Below, in pieces: positions 44,979 through 55,293 of a stretch of 64,000 bases of DNA (position 1 is the stretch's first letter; every line of letters begins with the position of its first letter). Both the position numbers and the translations under genes were made by a program. The notes beneath the pieces are model-generated. The model worked only from the letters and a program-made list of their open reading frames with translations. It ran no database searches and had not been told where the DNA came from. Source of the DNA: Leptobrachium leishanense (lineage: Eukaryota; Chordata; Amphibia; Anura; Megophryidae); NCBI GenBank assembly GCA_009667805.1, contig CM019067.1, forward strand, positions 247,415,721 to 247,479,720, in the 5' to 3' direction.

Positions 44979-45149
44979 CAGGGTTATTCAGAGAAAGGTG
45001 AAAACCAGGAAAACACAACAATCTAGACCAAATAGCCAATTTGAAAAAGTGAGATAAATGGGAGAATTTTTCTGGTTTGGCTATATTGACCTAGAATTTT
45101 CACTTCTCCAGTCATTCTCCTGGTTTTCACCGCTCTCTGAATAACCCTG
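44979..45149. mobile_element. palindromic MITE (CAGGGTTATTCAGAGA), 171 bp
   Basis: Ends CAGGGTTATTCAGAGAAAGG and complement CGCTCTCTGAATAACCCTG. The interior is the CCAAATAGCCAATTTG / TCTGGTTTGGCTATATTGAC module also found at 7993 and 34560. Flanking octamers AATATTTT and TATGTCTT match at only 5 of 8, so a hAT-type duplication is not established. Confidence 0.65.
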
Positions 45150-46537
45150 TATGTCTTTTCTGCATTAATCGTTTAAATACAATCTTTGGAAAACAAACAA
45201 ACAAACCGCAGCCAAAATATATTTTTGCAGGAAAAAAATAAAATACAGCAGAGCAGGAGGAACGGACAACACACACATTTACTGCCAGCTACAACACATC
45301 TTAAAATTACAAGTGTACCAACATACCAGTCTCTCAAATGTCTTTTCACAGAACGGATATGCTATCGCCACAAAATATCTAAAAGCTATCACCGCTCACT
45401 TTACCTCCATCCCACAGTAACGGAATCTTGGTACTGTGAGTATTAATGGAAACTAGGCAGAATGAGGACCAGAGGAGAAACACCTCTTCCTATGAAGAAA
45501 GGTATAACAACTATACGGACTCAAGCTTAATTAACAGGTAATTGATAGGTCTATTTATTTACAGTTACAAGTTATTTGTAATCTAACAGGATGCATATGA
45601 TGTTTAGCTTTATCCATTATCCACACTGGCAACATATGCAGAGAACGCCAAAAAGATAAAGCTCTAACCATAGAATAACAACTTTATTATTTACAATAAT
45701 ACTATTAAGGCACTAGTCTGCAATAAGAGGTTTTTATGTTTGCTATGAAAAGATGCGAAGATACCGCTGCCATCATCTGATTAGCCCTTGGAGCTAATGA
45801 GGTATTTATTTATAAAAGTATTTTACCAGGAAGGATACATTGAGATTTCTCTCGTTTTCCAAGTATGTCCTGGGTATGCTGTACTATTAAACAAAATGTA
45901 TATGCAAAAATTATCTAATTGGATCTTTAAAAAAATTAGTTCCACAATTAGAAAAAGCTAAAAAGGAAAGAATAGAAAAAAATAAAAAAAATAAAAATTG
46001 ATAATTGAATGAACTTGGAAACATAATGAAATGAAGATCCCTAGAATCAGAGAGCAGAGAGATAGAAACCTTTTTTGAACACAAGTAAAGGTTAGTGGAA
46101 AAACTGTTCCAAATCTAATACATGTAAAGAAATATTAAACCAAAATAAAAAAAGCATACCAACAACTAGATACACTAGAAAACTGAAGTCGACATCAGTG
46201 TGTTTTGGGACAGCACCACAAGTAAAACAAGACATTAAAGTAACAATAAGAAACAAAACAAGTTTATTGGAAGAGGCTTTCTGATTGGCTTGGGGAAATT
46301 GCAGTGGAACGTGCAAAGTGGAGAATCCTGGAAGACAGCTGAAAGTTCAATTCACATCTGATTTTTCCCTCCAGCTTCTTTCTGCAGACACTTGGCTACC
46401 ACGGCCAGTTGCATGGATTGTGCAAACTCCAGGGCAAAACATGTGCCTCCCAGAGACCAGCTTCCTAACACTACTGAGCTTCAAACTCTCCACATGCAGA
46501 GCCCTAATCAGCAGTATCAGCAGGGTGGAGAAGCAAA
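45150..46537. other. no gene recognised; LINE/SINE tail at 45812-45875
   Basis: AT-rich DNA. At 45812-45875 lies an inverted TTCCTGG / ATACATTGAGATTTCTCTCG tail as in 43335. Nothing else supported. Confidence 0.4.
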
Positions 46538-46574
46538 CACACACACATATACACACACACAGAGGGGGGGGGGT
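46538..46574. repeat. (CA)n microsatellite with G-run
   Basis: ACACACACACATATACACAC followed by AGAG and about ten G. Confidence 0.85.
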
Positions 46575-47547
46575 CATGCTTTGTAGCTAAATTGTTTCCT
46601 GAGTTTTGCTTCTGCCCCTCTCCTATTGTTTGCAACAGGCTCCTGGTAAACTCAAGTGATGCAGAAACATTGGATTTCCTCCACGAGCAACGTGTAAGGT
46701 CCTAGATCGGAGCTGTCACTCAGAGTGTGAGCCTTGTGCAAAAAATGATACAACTCCTATCTGGAGCAGCCAGCATATTCCTTACCTAGCAGCACATCTA
46801 AAGGGGTGCAGTAGCAGCTTCTAGATAAGGCAGTGCAGACTGATCATTAGATAAGAAGGAAGGGAGAAGGTAGTGATGCACATATCAGATAAGACAAGGC
46901 ACATGAGTTTTTAATCACTATAATTTGAAGTAAAACAGTTGTCCTACCTCTATAGAAGGCAGAGATCCCTCCTGGAGGCTTGATAATCCCTGTGCCTCTC
47001 TTCCCAATCCCTGTGCCTCTGTCTTCCCCTTGGTGTAGCAGCTGCAGGCTGTGATGAGGAGGAGCTGGGGAAAGGAGGAGTTACTCAGTAAATAGGATCC
47101 TGAATGCTGTGAGGACTGGTGGTCACTTTCTTCTTGTCACACATGTGCCATGTAACCCTCTCTGAGGCTCAGACCTTGCAAAGAGGAGGGATGTCTCTGC
47201 AACTTCCCCTTACATTGCTCTCTTCCTGTACTTGCTGCTGGGGACTTTTTTTTTTATTTGCTTTGTTTTGCAAGTCATCTCCTTGCAGGAGTGTGAAAGC
47301 TCTTCCAGCCTCCTCTGATCCCTGATTGTACACTGTATCCACATTATCTGCATTGTGACAGTTTCTGCTGGTGCCCTTCCTGCACTTTAGAAGCCAGTGG
47401 ATGGGGGTCAGGAAATCTGTCTGCACTTCACATCATTGCATCAGGGAGCTGCCACTTCTCCAGCATAATGCAGCACTGTGTGATAGTTATGTTATATTTG
47501 CTTTTCTTTTATTTGCATATAGGATGTGTGAGTGACCGTAGTTTTTA
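46575..47547. other. low-repeat, GC-moderate stretch; possible minus-strand 5' exon
   Basis: Unlike its surroundings this stretch shows none of the window's repeat families. The minus strand from about 47460 down is a purine/pyrimidine-biased leader with CTCCTCCTTTCCCCAG and CCTGCAGCTGC, and ends in TATAGAGGTAGGAC, a weak donor at about 46950. The 85-codon frame at 47169-47426 matches no family I know. This could be a promoter and untranslated exon of a neighbouring gene, but the evidence is thin. Confidence 0.2.
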
Positions 47548-47610
47548 CACCAGTTACAAGTTTTTATAAAGCGCTAACAAGTTCCGCAGCGCTGTACAAT
47601 GGGTAAATTA
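47548..47610 (-). repeat. L2-type 3' tail
   Basis: Inverted ATAAAGCGCTAACAAG and CGCAGCGCTGTACAATGGG. Confidence 0.7.
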
Positions 47611-47864
47611 TACATGTGTACATAGCTAAAATATAGAACTATATATTTTTAAGTGTTTTGATCTTTTTTTTTGTTTTTTTTTTAAGCTCACATGAGCAGG
47701 GTCCTTTTTTTCCTATAATTTTCTATATGGCAAATTTTGTGTTTTGCTTCCTCCTCCTACCTGTCGTACTACGGTCCAGAACATGTTTGTGCTTTTATAA
47801 GTAATTTATATGACCACCAGCTATATAATAATGTTTATTATTGCTGAAGTCATTAACACATCCA

Positions 47865-48560
47865 GCAATTCAAAGAACTGCTTTACAGAGCTCATGTGCA
47901 ACATTACCCATATGCAGCACAGAACTCTGGGTAAGACATGCAAATGACACCTGCAATTTCTCTTTTTTTGTATCTTGGGTCTGTTTTCACACACAACCCT
48001 CTAATCATTGCCATACTAGGTGTTTTTTTTTTTTGAGATCAGGTTTATGCTTCTTTATGATGAATAAACTTAATTAATTGCAGTGTGGAGGCTTTTAGGC
48101 TAGGGTCAGACGAAAGCATTTTTCCCCGCGAACGTGAAAAAGTGCGTCCGAATGCATTGACGTATTTTTTTCACGGAATGCGCAAAAACGGTCAGACGAC
48201 GTGCATTTTCGGGTGTGATTTTGTACGGATCGTCAATAAAACTCTTTTTGCGTCTGGACATTAGCAGTGTCTGACATCTCCTAATCACGCACACACGCAC
48301 ACACGCCGCTATGCCGCAGCTGCGCACTCAGTACGTCAGTACTAGCGGTTCAACGTTCTCAGAAAAATGCGTTCAAATTCCACTTGCGTTGCACGGCCAG
48401 ACCTTTGTGCGGCGTACATCGTATATTGGCCGTCATTGCCCGTCATCTGCTGCTAGTGCGGCCGTAATTATGTGCGCCAGAACGCACGTTAAAAGTGCGC
48501 TGGTCTGACCCCAGCCTTAATCAACTTTTTTTGCCCTCCACCACAACTTTAGTAAGTGTG
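47865..48560. repeat. interspersed repeat interrupted by MITE H
   Basis: Matches 24635-24895 (CAATTCAAAGAACTGCTTTA, GAGCTCATGTGCAACATTAC) and then GTGTGGAGGCTTTTA, as in the foldback at 25245. MITE H interrupts it; the pattern resumes with ATCAACTTTTTTTGCCCTCC and ends at a (GT)n. Confidence 0.7.
48098..48516 (+). mobile_element. Harbinger-like MITE H (subfamily 2)
   Basis: Ends GGCTAGGGTCAGACGAAAGC and complement GGTCTGACCCCAGCC, flanked by TTA on both sides (48095-48097 and 48517-48519). The empty paralogous site GGCTTTTAATC is at 25253-25263. Confidence 0.85.
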
Positions 48561-48675
48561 TGTGTGTGTGTGTGTGTCATGTTGGTGTTTGATGCGCTCG
48601 TCGGCCACATTCGGCAGTTTGAAGATGCGTTCAGCGGTCTGTTTGGTGCGTTTGCGTTCGGTGGTTTATCGGATC

Positions 48676-48720
<45 letters not shown>
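48553..48720. repeat. (GT)n and (GT)n(TA)n microsatellites around a GTTCGGCGG-type fragment
   Basis: GT tracts at 48555-48577 and 48677-48694, followed by TA repeats to 48718, bracket TTTGATGCGCTCGTCGGCCA, which recurs at 53180-53290. Confidence 0.75.
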
Positions 48721-49010
48721 ATTCATATTGAGCTATTCCGTTTCATTTTAAAACAATAAAATGTAGTTAATTCAATAAAATTTTTATTTCTTGCATCCTT
48801 CATTTAAAAATGAATAATAATTATCTCCCAGTATATTATATTATGTGGTTTTTATCTTTTGATGCAGACACTCTTAAAAAGAATAAAATAAAAGGCTTGT
48901 TACATGTCCGGGGCATGGGTATAGGGCCTATTTCAAGGCTCGCTTTAAAAAAAGAACTCCGCAGTTTAGTGTTATAATTTGGAACATGCATTAAAGCACC
49001 TCTATAGCAC
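48721..49010. other. no recognised feature
   Basis: AT-rich; nothing supported. Confidence 0.35.
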
Positions 49011-49013
49011 TAA

Positions 49014-49252
49014 AGCTGGGTTCACACCTCAGCGGTTTTCAAACGGCTATGTCTATGGCCGCGAACTCGCTGCAATACGCCCCAAACAAGCTCCTGTACT
49101 TCTTTGGGCGTCGGACGTTTTACAGCGCTTTCCTGCGCGCTGTAAAACGTCCAGGTGTGAACCAGCCCTATAGGAAATCATGGGATTTCCGGGGTTGAGT
49201 GTTTCACAGAACGCAGGAATGCGCTGTATAACGCTGAGGTGTGAATGGGGCC
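49014..49252. mobile_element. Harbinger-like MITE Q (GGGTTCACAC type)
   Basis: Ends AGCTGGGTTCACACCTCAGC and complement GCTGAGGTGTGAATGGGGCC; flanks TAA and TTA. An internal hairpin sits around GACGTTTTACAGCGC / GCGCTGTAAAACGTC. Confidence 0.75.
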
Positions 49253-49255
49253 TTA

Positions 49256-49626
49256 AGCCATAAATTATTATTATTATTAGAGCGAACTCCTCCTCTAAAG
49301 GTGATATGGACTGTAACTCCTATAATGCTCAGCCAGGATCCAACTGCTATTCTGAATGCATACCCCACATGGGATCCCAGATGCATGTGTTCACTTCCTT
49401 TGCTGTGGTGACTTTCCTCGTTATGGGGTGGGGGGGGGTTATATCTAAAAATCAACTTGGCAGCTAAACTACTAACGCTTTTCTTTTGTGCATGCCATCT
49501 AATATAATTTCTACAAATGATCCCATTTTACACAGCCGTTCTTATATTCCCTTTAGGGTTTGCCTAAGCTTCGAAAGTAGGGAGCCAAGGCACCAGATTT
49601 GGACCTAGCTGGAACCAGTGAGCCAC
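49256..49626. other. no gene recognised
   Basis: Contains a weak piece of the GTAACTCCTATAATGCTC repeat (related to 43430) near 49310 and a G-run at 49428. Confidence 0.3.
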
Positions 49627-49629
49627 TAA

Positions 49630-50076
49630 GGCTGGGGTCAGACGAGCGTAGTGTTCACGTCCGTGATTGCGCCTAAAAGTACGTCCGTGATAGCATGAAA
49701 GAAAGTCCATCGGAGCCCGTTACACGAAGTACGTCCGCACTGAACTGCGGACGCACAACGGCCGCGGCCCACGGACGCAAGGCAGGCAAGAACGTACAAC
49801 TCCTAGAACGGCCGCACAAAGTGCGCTGCGTCCGCAACGTCTGCATAGCTTTGTGTGTGAGTGATGGAACGTGGTCAGATGGACTGCATTTATACGTCCA
49901 GCATTTTTCACGGACAAAATGGTTTTGCTTTTTAATTTATTTTCCCTCCTACATCCGTCAAAATATACGTCTGTGAATAAACGGACTATGTGGCCACTAC
50001 TGCGTCTTCTGTACTGACGTACGTCCGTGTGCACGGACGTACAGTCCATAGAAATCACGCTCGTCTGACCCTAGCC
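49630..50076. mobile_element. Harbinger-like MITE I (subfamily 1)
   Basis: Ends GGCTGGGGTCAGACGAGCG and complement CTCGTCTGACCCTAGCC; flanks TAA (49627-49629) and TTA (50077-50079). It is the uninterrupted reference for E. Confidence 0.85.
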
Positions 50077-50079
50077 TTA

Positions 50080-50354
50080 GGGGAAATATCTGCACAAGCA
50101 GTGATATGACAGTCCTTCATACAAGAGGCAATAATGCCACCAAGAGAGCTGGATGAGTCTATGTCCCAGACCAGAAGAGGGCATTGTCAGGTTTTTCTTT
50201 GTTTTGTTTTCTTTAAAAAAAATATAGTTTGATCCACTACTCAGTAATATATATATATATATTATATAGCATTTATGAATACTTTACGCATTCTCAAATG
50301 TTTTTGTCTCCATAATATGTGATATACATATACTCTACTTTTAACTAAATAATA
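50080..50354. other. no recognised feature
   Basis: Includes a short (TA)n at 50250-50267. Otherwise nothing. Confidence 0.35.
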
Positions 50355-50358
50355 TTAA

Positions 50359-51149
50359 CCCTTTCGCTGCTGAGCCTTTTCACACCTCTGTGCTGAACTC
50401 ATTTTTACCGGTTTCGCTCATCATGTTTAAATGCGATTTGAAGTCACTTTTTATTATACAACCCAGACATATTATATATCTTTCTTTCCGAGAGACTCGG
50501 CAGATTCATAATATATCATTATTATATGTATACGTCATGTCCTGTCTGTATATTATAACAAAAAATGCAATAAAATTAGAATTTTCAATAATTTACAACG
50601 TGTAAAGTGTTTTTTTTCACATTTTAACATGTGAGCGTTTGCGGTTATATTTTCTATGGGTTGCGCTTGTTAAAAAAATTAGAAACGGGGAATCGTTATT
50701 TTTTTTGGGGAAAATTGCGTGTTTTTTAGCAAACGCCCCCATAGAAAAAATCGTTAGTGCAGCATCATTGTTCACATTATAATTGAAATGGGAACAATAA
50801 TGCTGCACTAATAAAACAAAAAAAATGTTTTGTTTTTTTTTACATTGTACATGGTCATGTTTGGTATCATTGGAAAGGCCACGCTCTGGCACGATGACGC
50901 CAGTCGTTAGGGGGATATCCCGGAAGCATGGCCGACATCCAAGATGTCGGCCAGCTCCGGGAGGGGACCGCGATACGGCGCATGTTAGCGCCATATCGCG
51001 ATCCAGCCCCCTAGGGGGCACCGGGGGGCCACTGCGATCGGCCGGAATCCCGGCCGATCGCTGCAAAGGGAGGATGAGCTCAGCGCATCCTCCGCAGCGA
51101 AGTGGCCATGCGGCAGGACGCGCTGAGCGCGTCCTCCGCATGGAAAGGG
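50359..51149. mobile_element. TTAA-target non-autonomous element (CCCTTTCGCTGC)
   Basis: TTAA at 50355-50358 and 51150-51153. Left end CCCTTTCGCTGCTGAGCC, right end complement CCCTTTCCATGCGGAGGACG. The interior has the ATTATATGTATACGTCATGT region, a GACATCCAAGATGTCGGCC hairpin, the TATCGCGAT motif, and a final GAGCTCAGCGCATCC / GACGCGCTGAGCGCGTCC. Non-coding. It supplies the empty site for MITE B. Confidence 0.85.
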
Positions 51150-51189
51150 TTAAAACAGTGATTCACCCCTAGTTGAGTAACACCACTCT

Positions 51190-51374
51190 TGACTAGAGGG
51201 GTTATTCAAAGAGGGCTAAACTTGCCACCGAATTACACTGTACGGTGAATTTCCACTTATTGTGCAATTTCATCTATCCAAAAAGCTGGCAATTTGCCAT
51301 ATATTGGCCAATTGCCAGTGAAATACGGTGACATTCGGCAGCCGTAAAATTCCCCAGAAGTAACGGTTAATATA
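51190..51374. repeat. GGGGTTATTCA-type repeat fragment
   Basis: GGGGTTATTCAAAGAG with CGAATTACACTGTACGGTGA and ATATTGGCCAATTGCCA. It resembles the complement of the ends seen near 53390 and 57200 (GAATAACCC). Confidence 0.45.
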
Positions 51375-51476
51375 CCGTATTTTTCGCTCCATAAGACGCA
51401 CCTGACCATAAGACGCACCTAGTTTTTAGAGGAGGAAAACAGGAAAATAAATATTCTGAAATCAAATAGTGTAATA

Positions 51477-51775
51477 ATGGATATTGCCCCAGCTCCTCTC
51501 ATGGATATACTGCCCCAGCTCATGGATATGCCCCCCAGCTCATGGATATGCCCCCCAACTCATGGATATGCCCCAGCACATGGATATGCCCCAGCACACT
51601 CATGGATATGCCCCAGCTCACTCATGGATATGCCCCAGCACACTCATGGATATGCCCCAGCTCACTCATGGATATGCCCCAGCTCACTCATGGATATGCC
51701 CCAGCACACTCATGGATATGCCCCAGCTCGCTCATGGATATGCCCCAGCTCGCTCATGGATATGCCTTAGCTCAC
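51477..51775. repeat. 22-bp minisatellite, about 13 copies
   Basis: Unit CAGCTCACTCATGGATATGC plus CC, with a CAGCACACTCATGG variant. Homologous to the arrays at 6258, 25781 and 38449. Confidence 0.92.
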
Positions 51776-51971
51776 CTGCCGCCGCCGCGTTAGGCTCCCT
51801 CTGAGCGTGCGTCCGGCGGCAGGAAGCTTGGGCACTCGCCTGGGGGAGCCACGTGACCGTGATCTCGCGAGATCGCGGTCACGTGGCTCCCCCAGGCGAG
51901 TGCCCAAGCTCCTTGCCGCCGGACGCACGCTCAGAGGGAGCCTAACGCGGCGGCGGCAGCGGCAGGTGAGC
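51771..51971. repeat. 200-bp near-perfect GC-rich palindrome
   Basis: Arms of 100 bp meet at GATCTCGCGAGATC (51861-51874); for example GCACTCGCCTGGGGGAGCC faces GGCTCCCCCAGGCGAGTGC. AGCTCACCTG at 51769-51778 and CAGGTGAGCT at 51963-51972 are mirrored splice-donor-like sites. Confidence 0.92.
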
Positions 51972-52180
51972 TGAGGCATATCATGGGGCATTCGCTCCAT
52001 AAGACGCACCCACTTTTCCCCCCACTTTTTGGGGGGAGAAAAGTGCGTCTTATGGAGCGAAAAATACGGTATTCCAAAAACGCTGAACAGCAGAGAAAGG
52101 GTGGCAAAATGCCCAGATTTGGTTTTTCAATCAAAAAAAAAAAAACCTTGTTTTTATTAAATTTGTATTCAACCAATTTA

Positions 52181-52476
52181 GGCTGGGGTCAGATGAGCGC
52201 ACGGACTGCGCACAGTAACGGATGTACTTTTTATCAGTTAATTTTGACTGATGTTGAGAAAAAGAAAAAAACCTGTATGCAGTTGTTTCTCTACGTCCGT
52301 CTAGCTTTTTCACGTTGATGCCATTTTGGCGTCCGTTGCAACATGCGTTGCGCACGCGTGAAAAAGTGCGCACGTGCTTCGTGTTTTGTTCTCTATTGAC
52401 TCCTTTGAAAAGCTACAACGGACAGCAAACAGTGCGGTCAGACGGACGCAAAAAGTGCGCTCGTCTGACGCGGGCC
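52181..52476. mobile_element. Harbinger-like MITE J
   Basis: Ends GGCTGGGGTCAGATGAGCGC and complement CTCGTCTGACGCGGGCC; flanks TTA and TAA. Interior unlike subfamilies 1-3. Its right TAA (52477-52479) is also the left flank of MITE K. Confidence 0.75.
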
Positions 52477-52479
52477 TAA

Positions 52480-52888
52480 GGCTAGGGTCAGACGAATGCA
52501 TTTTTCACGTCGACCGTCAAAAAGTGCGTCCATGCATCCAGACGCACTTTTTCACGGAAGACGCGATAGCGGTCATACGGTGCGCAATTACGGCAGTGAT
52601 TTTTTTATGGAGCTATAAAAAACAAATGGACGTGATGTTGGCTGGACATGAGCAGCATCTGACGTCTCCTAATCACGCACACACGCCGCTATGCCGACGC
52701 AGCGCACTCTGTGCATCAGTACTAGCGGTTCGACATTCTCGAAAAGAATGTGTTCGTTTGCCGCTTGCGTTGCGCGGCCGAACTTTCGTGCGGCCGTACT
52801 TCGCATATTGGATGTCATTTGCTGCTACTACGGCCGTGATAAAGTATGGCTGAACGCACGTTCGCACTGCGTTCGTCTGACCCCAGTC
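52480..52888 (+). mobile_element. Harbinger-like MITE K (subfamily 2)
   Basis: Ends GGCTAGGGTCAGACGAATGC and complement TCGTCTGACCCCAGTC; flanks TAA and TTA. Directly abuts J through a shared TAA. Confidence 0.8.
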
Positions 52889-52891
52889 TTA

Positions 52892-53410
52892 TTCTTTTCA
52901 TTTGCAGCAAAAAGTCCTTTATATTAATTTATTTTATTAAAAAAAATTTTTGACATTTTTCAGGATTTTTCTGGTTACATTTTTGATTCCGATTTATTTT
53001 TTGAATTTCCTTTTTTTTATGTAACAGACCTTTTTATTGTTATTCATAGGACTTTATATATTATTTCCTTGCATTTTCAAGCATTATTTCTGTTTAAAAC
53101 GCCTTTTAAAAGATGTGGGTGTTTTCTTTTCTTTTACCCCTGTTCGGCAGCAGGCTGGCTTTTTCCGGCAAAGCTCGGCATGTCGGCGTTTGATGCGTTT
53201 GGCGGGACGTCGGCCACGTTCGGCGGTTTGAAGATGCGTTCAGCGGTCTGTTCGGTGGGATTGCGGCTGCGTTCGGCGGTTTATGGGATCGATTCGGCAC
53301 ACTTCGGGGCCCTGTGGTGAATGCTGAATTCACAGTAGGGTCGGCGAATTGAGGTCGCCAAAGTGCATCGAATGAAAGCGCTCCAACCACTTTGAATAAC
53401 CCCTTAGGAA
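52892..53410. repeat. interspersed repeat, copy 1 of a pair with 56780-57205
   Basis: TTATTCTTTTCATTTGCAGC, TGTAACAGACCTTTT, then TTCGGCGG repeats (GCGTTCAGCGGTCTGTTCGG), a GAATTCACAGTAGGG block and the end CACTTTGAATAACCCC. The TTCGGCGG part also occurs at 48585-48670. Confidence 0.6.
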
Positions 53411-54059
53411 TATAGTGGCGTGTTTGATGTAATGCAATTCTATGGGTGACAAGGAATCCTATTATTGTCCGTTTTGTGCAACTACAATAGAGCACCCAGC
53501 ATGCCCGCTCCTTGTGAGGGGCCCTACAGGCCTATAGAGAGGCAGCCAAATAAATATACTGCCTGCACTTCACTGCAGAGCCTTTTGGTATCTCCAGTAA
53601 CCTGTTTGCTGTCATTTTAATGTACAGCAGGAAAACCCTGTAAGTGTCCTGTGACTGGAATTCCCCTGCTGTAATAAAAATGTGTGGGCCTCGGTGAAGA
53701 GGAGCTGCGCCAGCAGAGCTGCCAGAGGCTGGTAAGTATTTAGGTGAGGACTGGATCTCTCTGGCTGTCTCTGTTTTTCACCACTTTGTGGCTGTCTCTT
53801 TAAGCATCTGTTTGGTTCTGTCTCTGTTTGACTGTGTCATTATGTCTTCCCTCTGTGTCTGTCTCTCTATTTCTCCATCTTTGGTTATTTCTTAATGACC
53901 TGGCTTGTCTGTCCGTCTCTCTCTGCAGCAATCAGTGACTGATACCTCATTCCTTTTGTACTTGCGAGTATAGTCCAAGGCATCCCCTAGTTACTAGTAC
54001 CTAAAGACAATATGGTTCAATAGTGATCATGCAACTCTAAGATCAGCTCTTGTGGGAGG
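53411..54059. other. no gene recognised; isolated strong splice donor
   Basis: CTGGTAAGTAT at 53728-53738 is a strong donor match after a GAGCTGCGCCAGCAGAGCTG exon-like stretch, but no open frame or acceptor supports an exon. Otherwise unremarkable, T-rich. Confidence 0.3.
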
Positions 54060-54337
54060 AAACAAAATAGCAAAACAAGAGGACATAGTCTTAGATTAGA
54101 GGGGCAAAGGTTTAAAAGTAACATCAGGAAGCATTATTTTACTGAGAGGGTGGTGGATACATGGAACAGCCTTCCAGTAGAAGTGGTAGAGGCCAAAACA
54201 GTAATTGAATTTAAGCAAGCATGGGATAGGCATAAGGCTATCCTAAACAAAAGATAAATCCAGGTAAAGTATCCATGTAATTGGGCAGACTAGATGGGCC
54301 GAAAGGTTCTTATCTGCTGAAATTTTTCTATGTTTCT
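54060..54337 (+). mobile_element. CR1/Jockey-group LINE, 5'-truncated copy 2
   Basis: Matches 42766-43045 (CAAAACAAGAGGACATAGTC to TTTCTATGTT), covering the last about 65 codons of the reverse transcriptase ORF and the 3' UTR. Ends in TTCTATGTTTCTATTATT. Confidence 0.88.
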
Positions 54338-54761
54338 ATTATTAAGGGATACAATTTTTTGCACAATAGAACTAGGAAATGGTTCAACAGGAATCATTTT
54401 TTGCGTGTGAATCTTATGTGGTATAGCTGCTGACATGCCCCTGCAAACTACTTTACATAGGGGTAAACTACACAAAAATTTAGAGAATGGATCTCAAAAT
54501 ATAAACATGACTTGCGCACAAAAAAGAACAGAAAAGCTGGTTCCTTTGCATTTTTTTGCAGTTTTTTTTCAACACCCTACAGCAAATCTAAAATTTCAGG
54601 CACTGGAAACACAGTTCCTGTTTCCTCCAGGGGTGTCAAGTGAGCATGAAAAACATTTCAGGGGATATTCACGAAGCACCAAACTTGCAACCGAATGGTG
54701 AACTTCACCATAGCGAAATTATCCCATAGAGAAATAATGTTTAATCTAATCATAGAACACC
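54338..54761. other. no recognised feature
   Basis: A weak GTGAACTTCACCATAGCGAA piece near 54700 resembles the repeat at 51190. Otherwise nothing. Confidence 0.35.
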
Positions 54762-54764
54762 TAA

Positions 54765-55190
54765 GGCTAGGGTCAGACTGAGGCAGTGCGAACGCGCGTT
54801 CTGGCGCACTTAATCACGGCCGCAGTAGCAGCAAATGCCGGGCAATGACGGCCAATATACAAAGTACGGTCGCATAAAAGTCCGGCTGCGCAACGCAAGT
54901 GGCAAACGAACGCATTTTGTCGAGAACGTAAAACCGCTAGTACGGTTGTACAGAGTGCGCTGCGTCCGCTAGAGGCGTGTGTGCGTGAATTGGAGATGTC
55001 AGACACTGCTAATGTCCGGCCAACATAACGTCCAGATGCACAAAGTGTTTTATTGATGATCCGTACAAAATCACGAACGCAAATGCGCATAGTATGACCG
55101 CTATCGCGTACTCCGTGAAAAAATGCGTCCATTCGTTCGAACGCACTTTTTCACAGACAACGCGAAAAATGCGTTCGTCTGACCCTAGCC
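54765..55190 (-). mobile_element. Harbinger-like MITE L (subfamily 2)
   Basis: Ends GGCTAGGGTCAGACTGAGGC and complement TCGTCTGACCCTAGCC, flanked by TAA on both sides (54762-54764 and 55191-55193). Nearly identical to the complement of M, 255 bp away. Confidence 0.85.
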
Positions 55191-55293
55191 TAAGTGACGG
55201 CAAAACAACCTGATTTTCTGTGATTCAGTTCAACAGATTTAAACAGGTCGAATCCCGTAGATTTCATTGTAAAAAAATAAATAATATATTTTT

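Larger units (their letters stand above)
51375..52069. mobile_element. TA-flanked element (ACCGTATTTTTCGCTCCATA) with minisatellite
   Basis: Perfect terminal repeats TACCGTATTTTTCGCTCCAT / its complement, flanked by TA (51373-51374 and 52070-52071). A second internal copy of CCATAAGACGCACC lies at 51407. Order inside: minisatellite (51477-51775), perfect palindrome (51771-51971), then CATAAGACGCAC and the right end. Superfamily not assigned. Confidence 0.85.

Noticed and set aside
47169..47426. 85-codon minus-strand protein
   Set aside because: No recognisable domain, no supporting splice structure, and its length is within chance expectation.
53180..53290. TTCGGCGG repeats as a CpG-island promoter
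   Set aside because: The same block recurs at 48585-48670 and the surrounding repeat recurs at 56780, so it belongs to an interspersed repeat.
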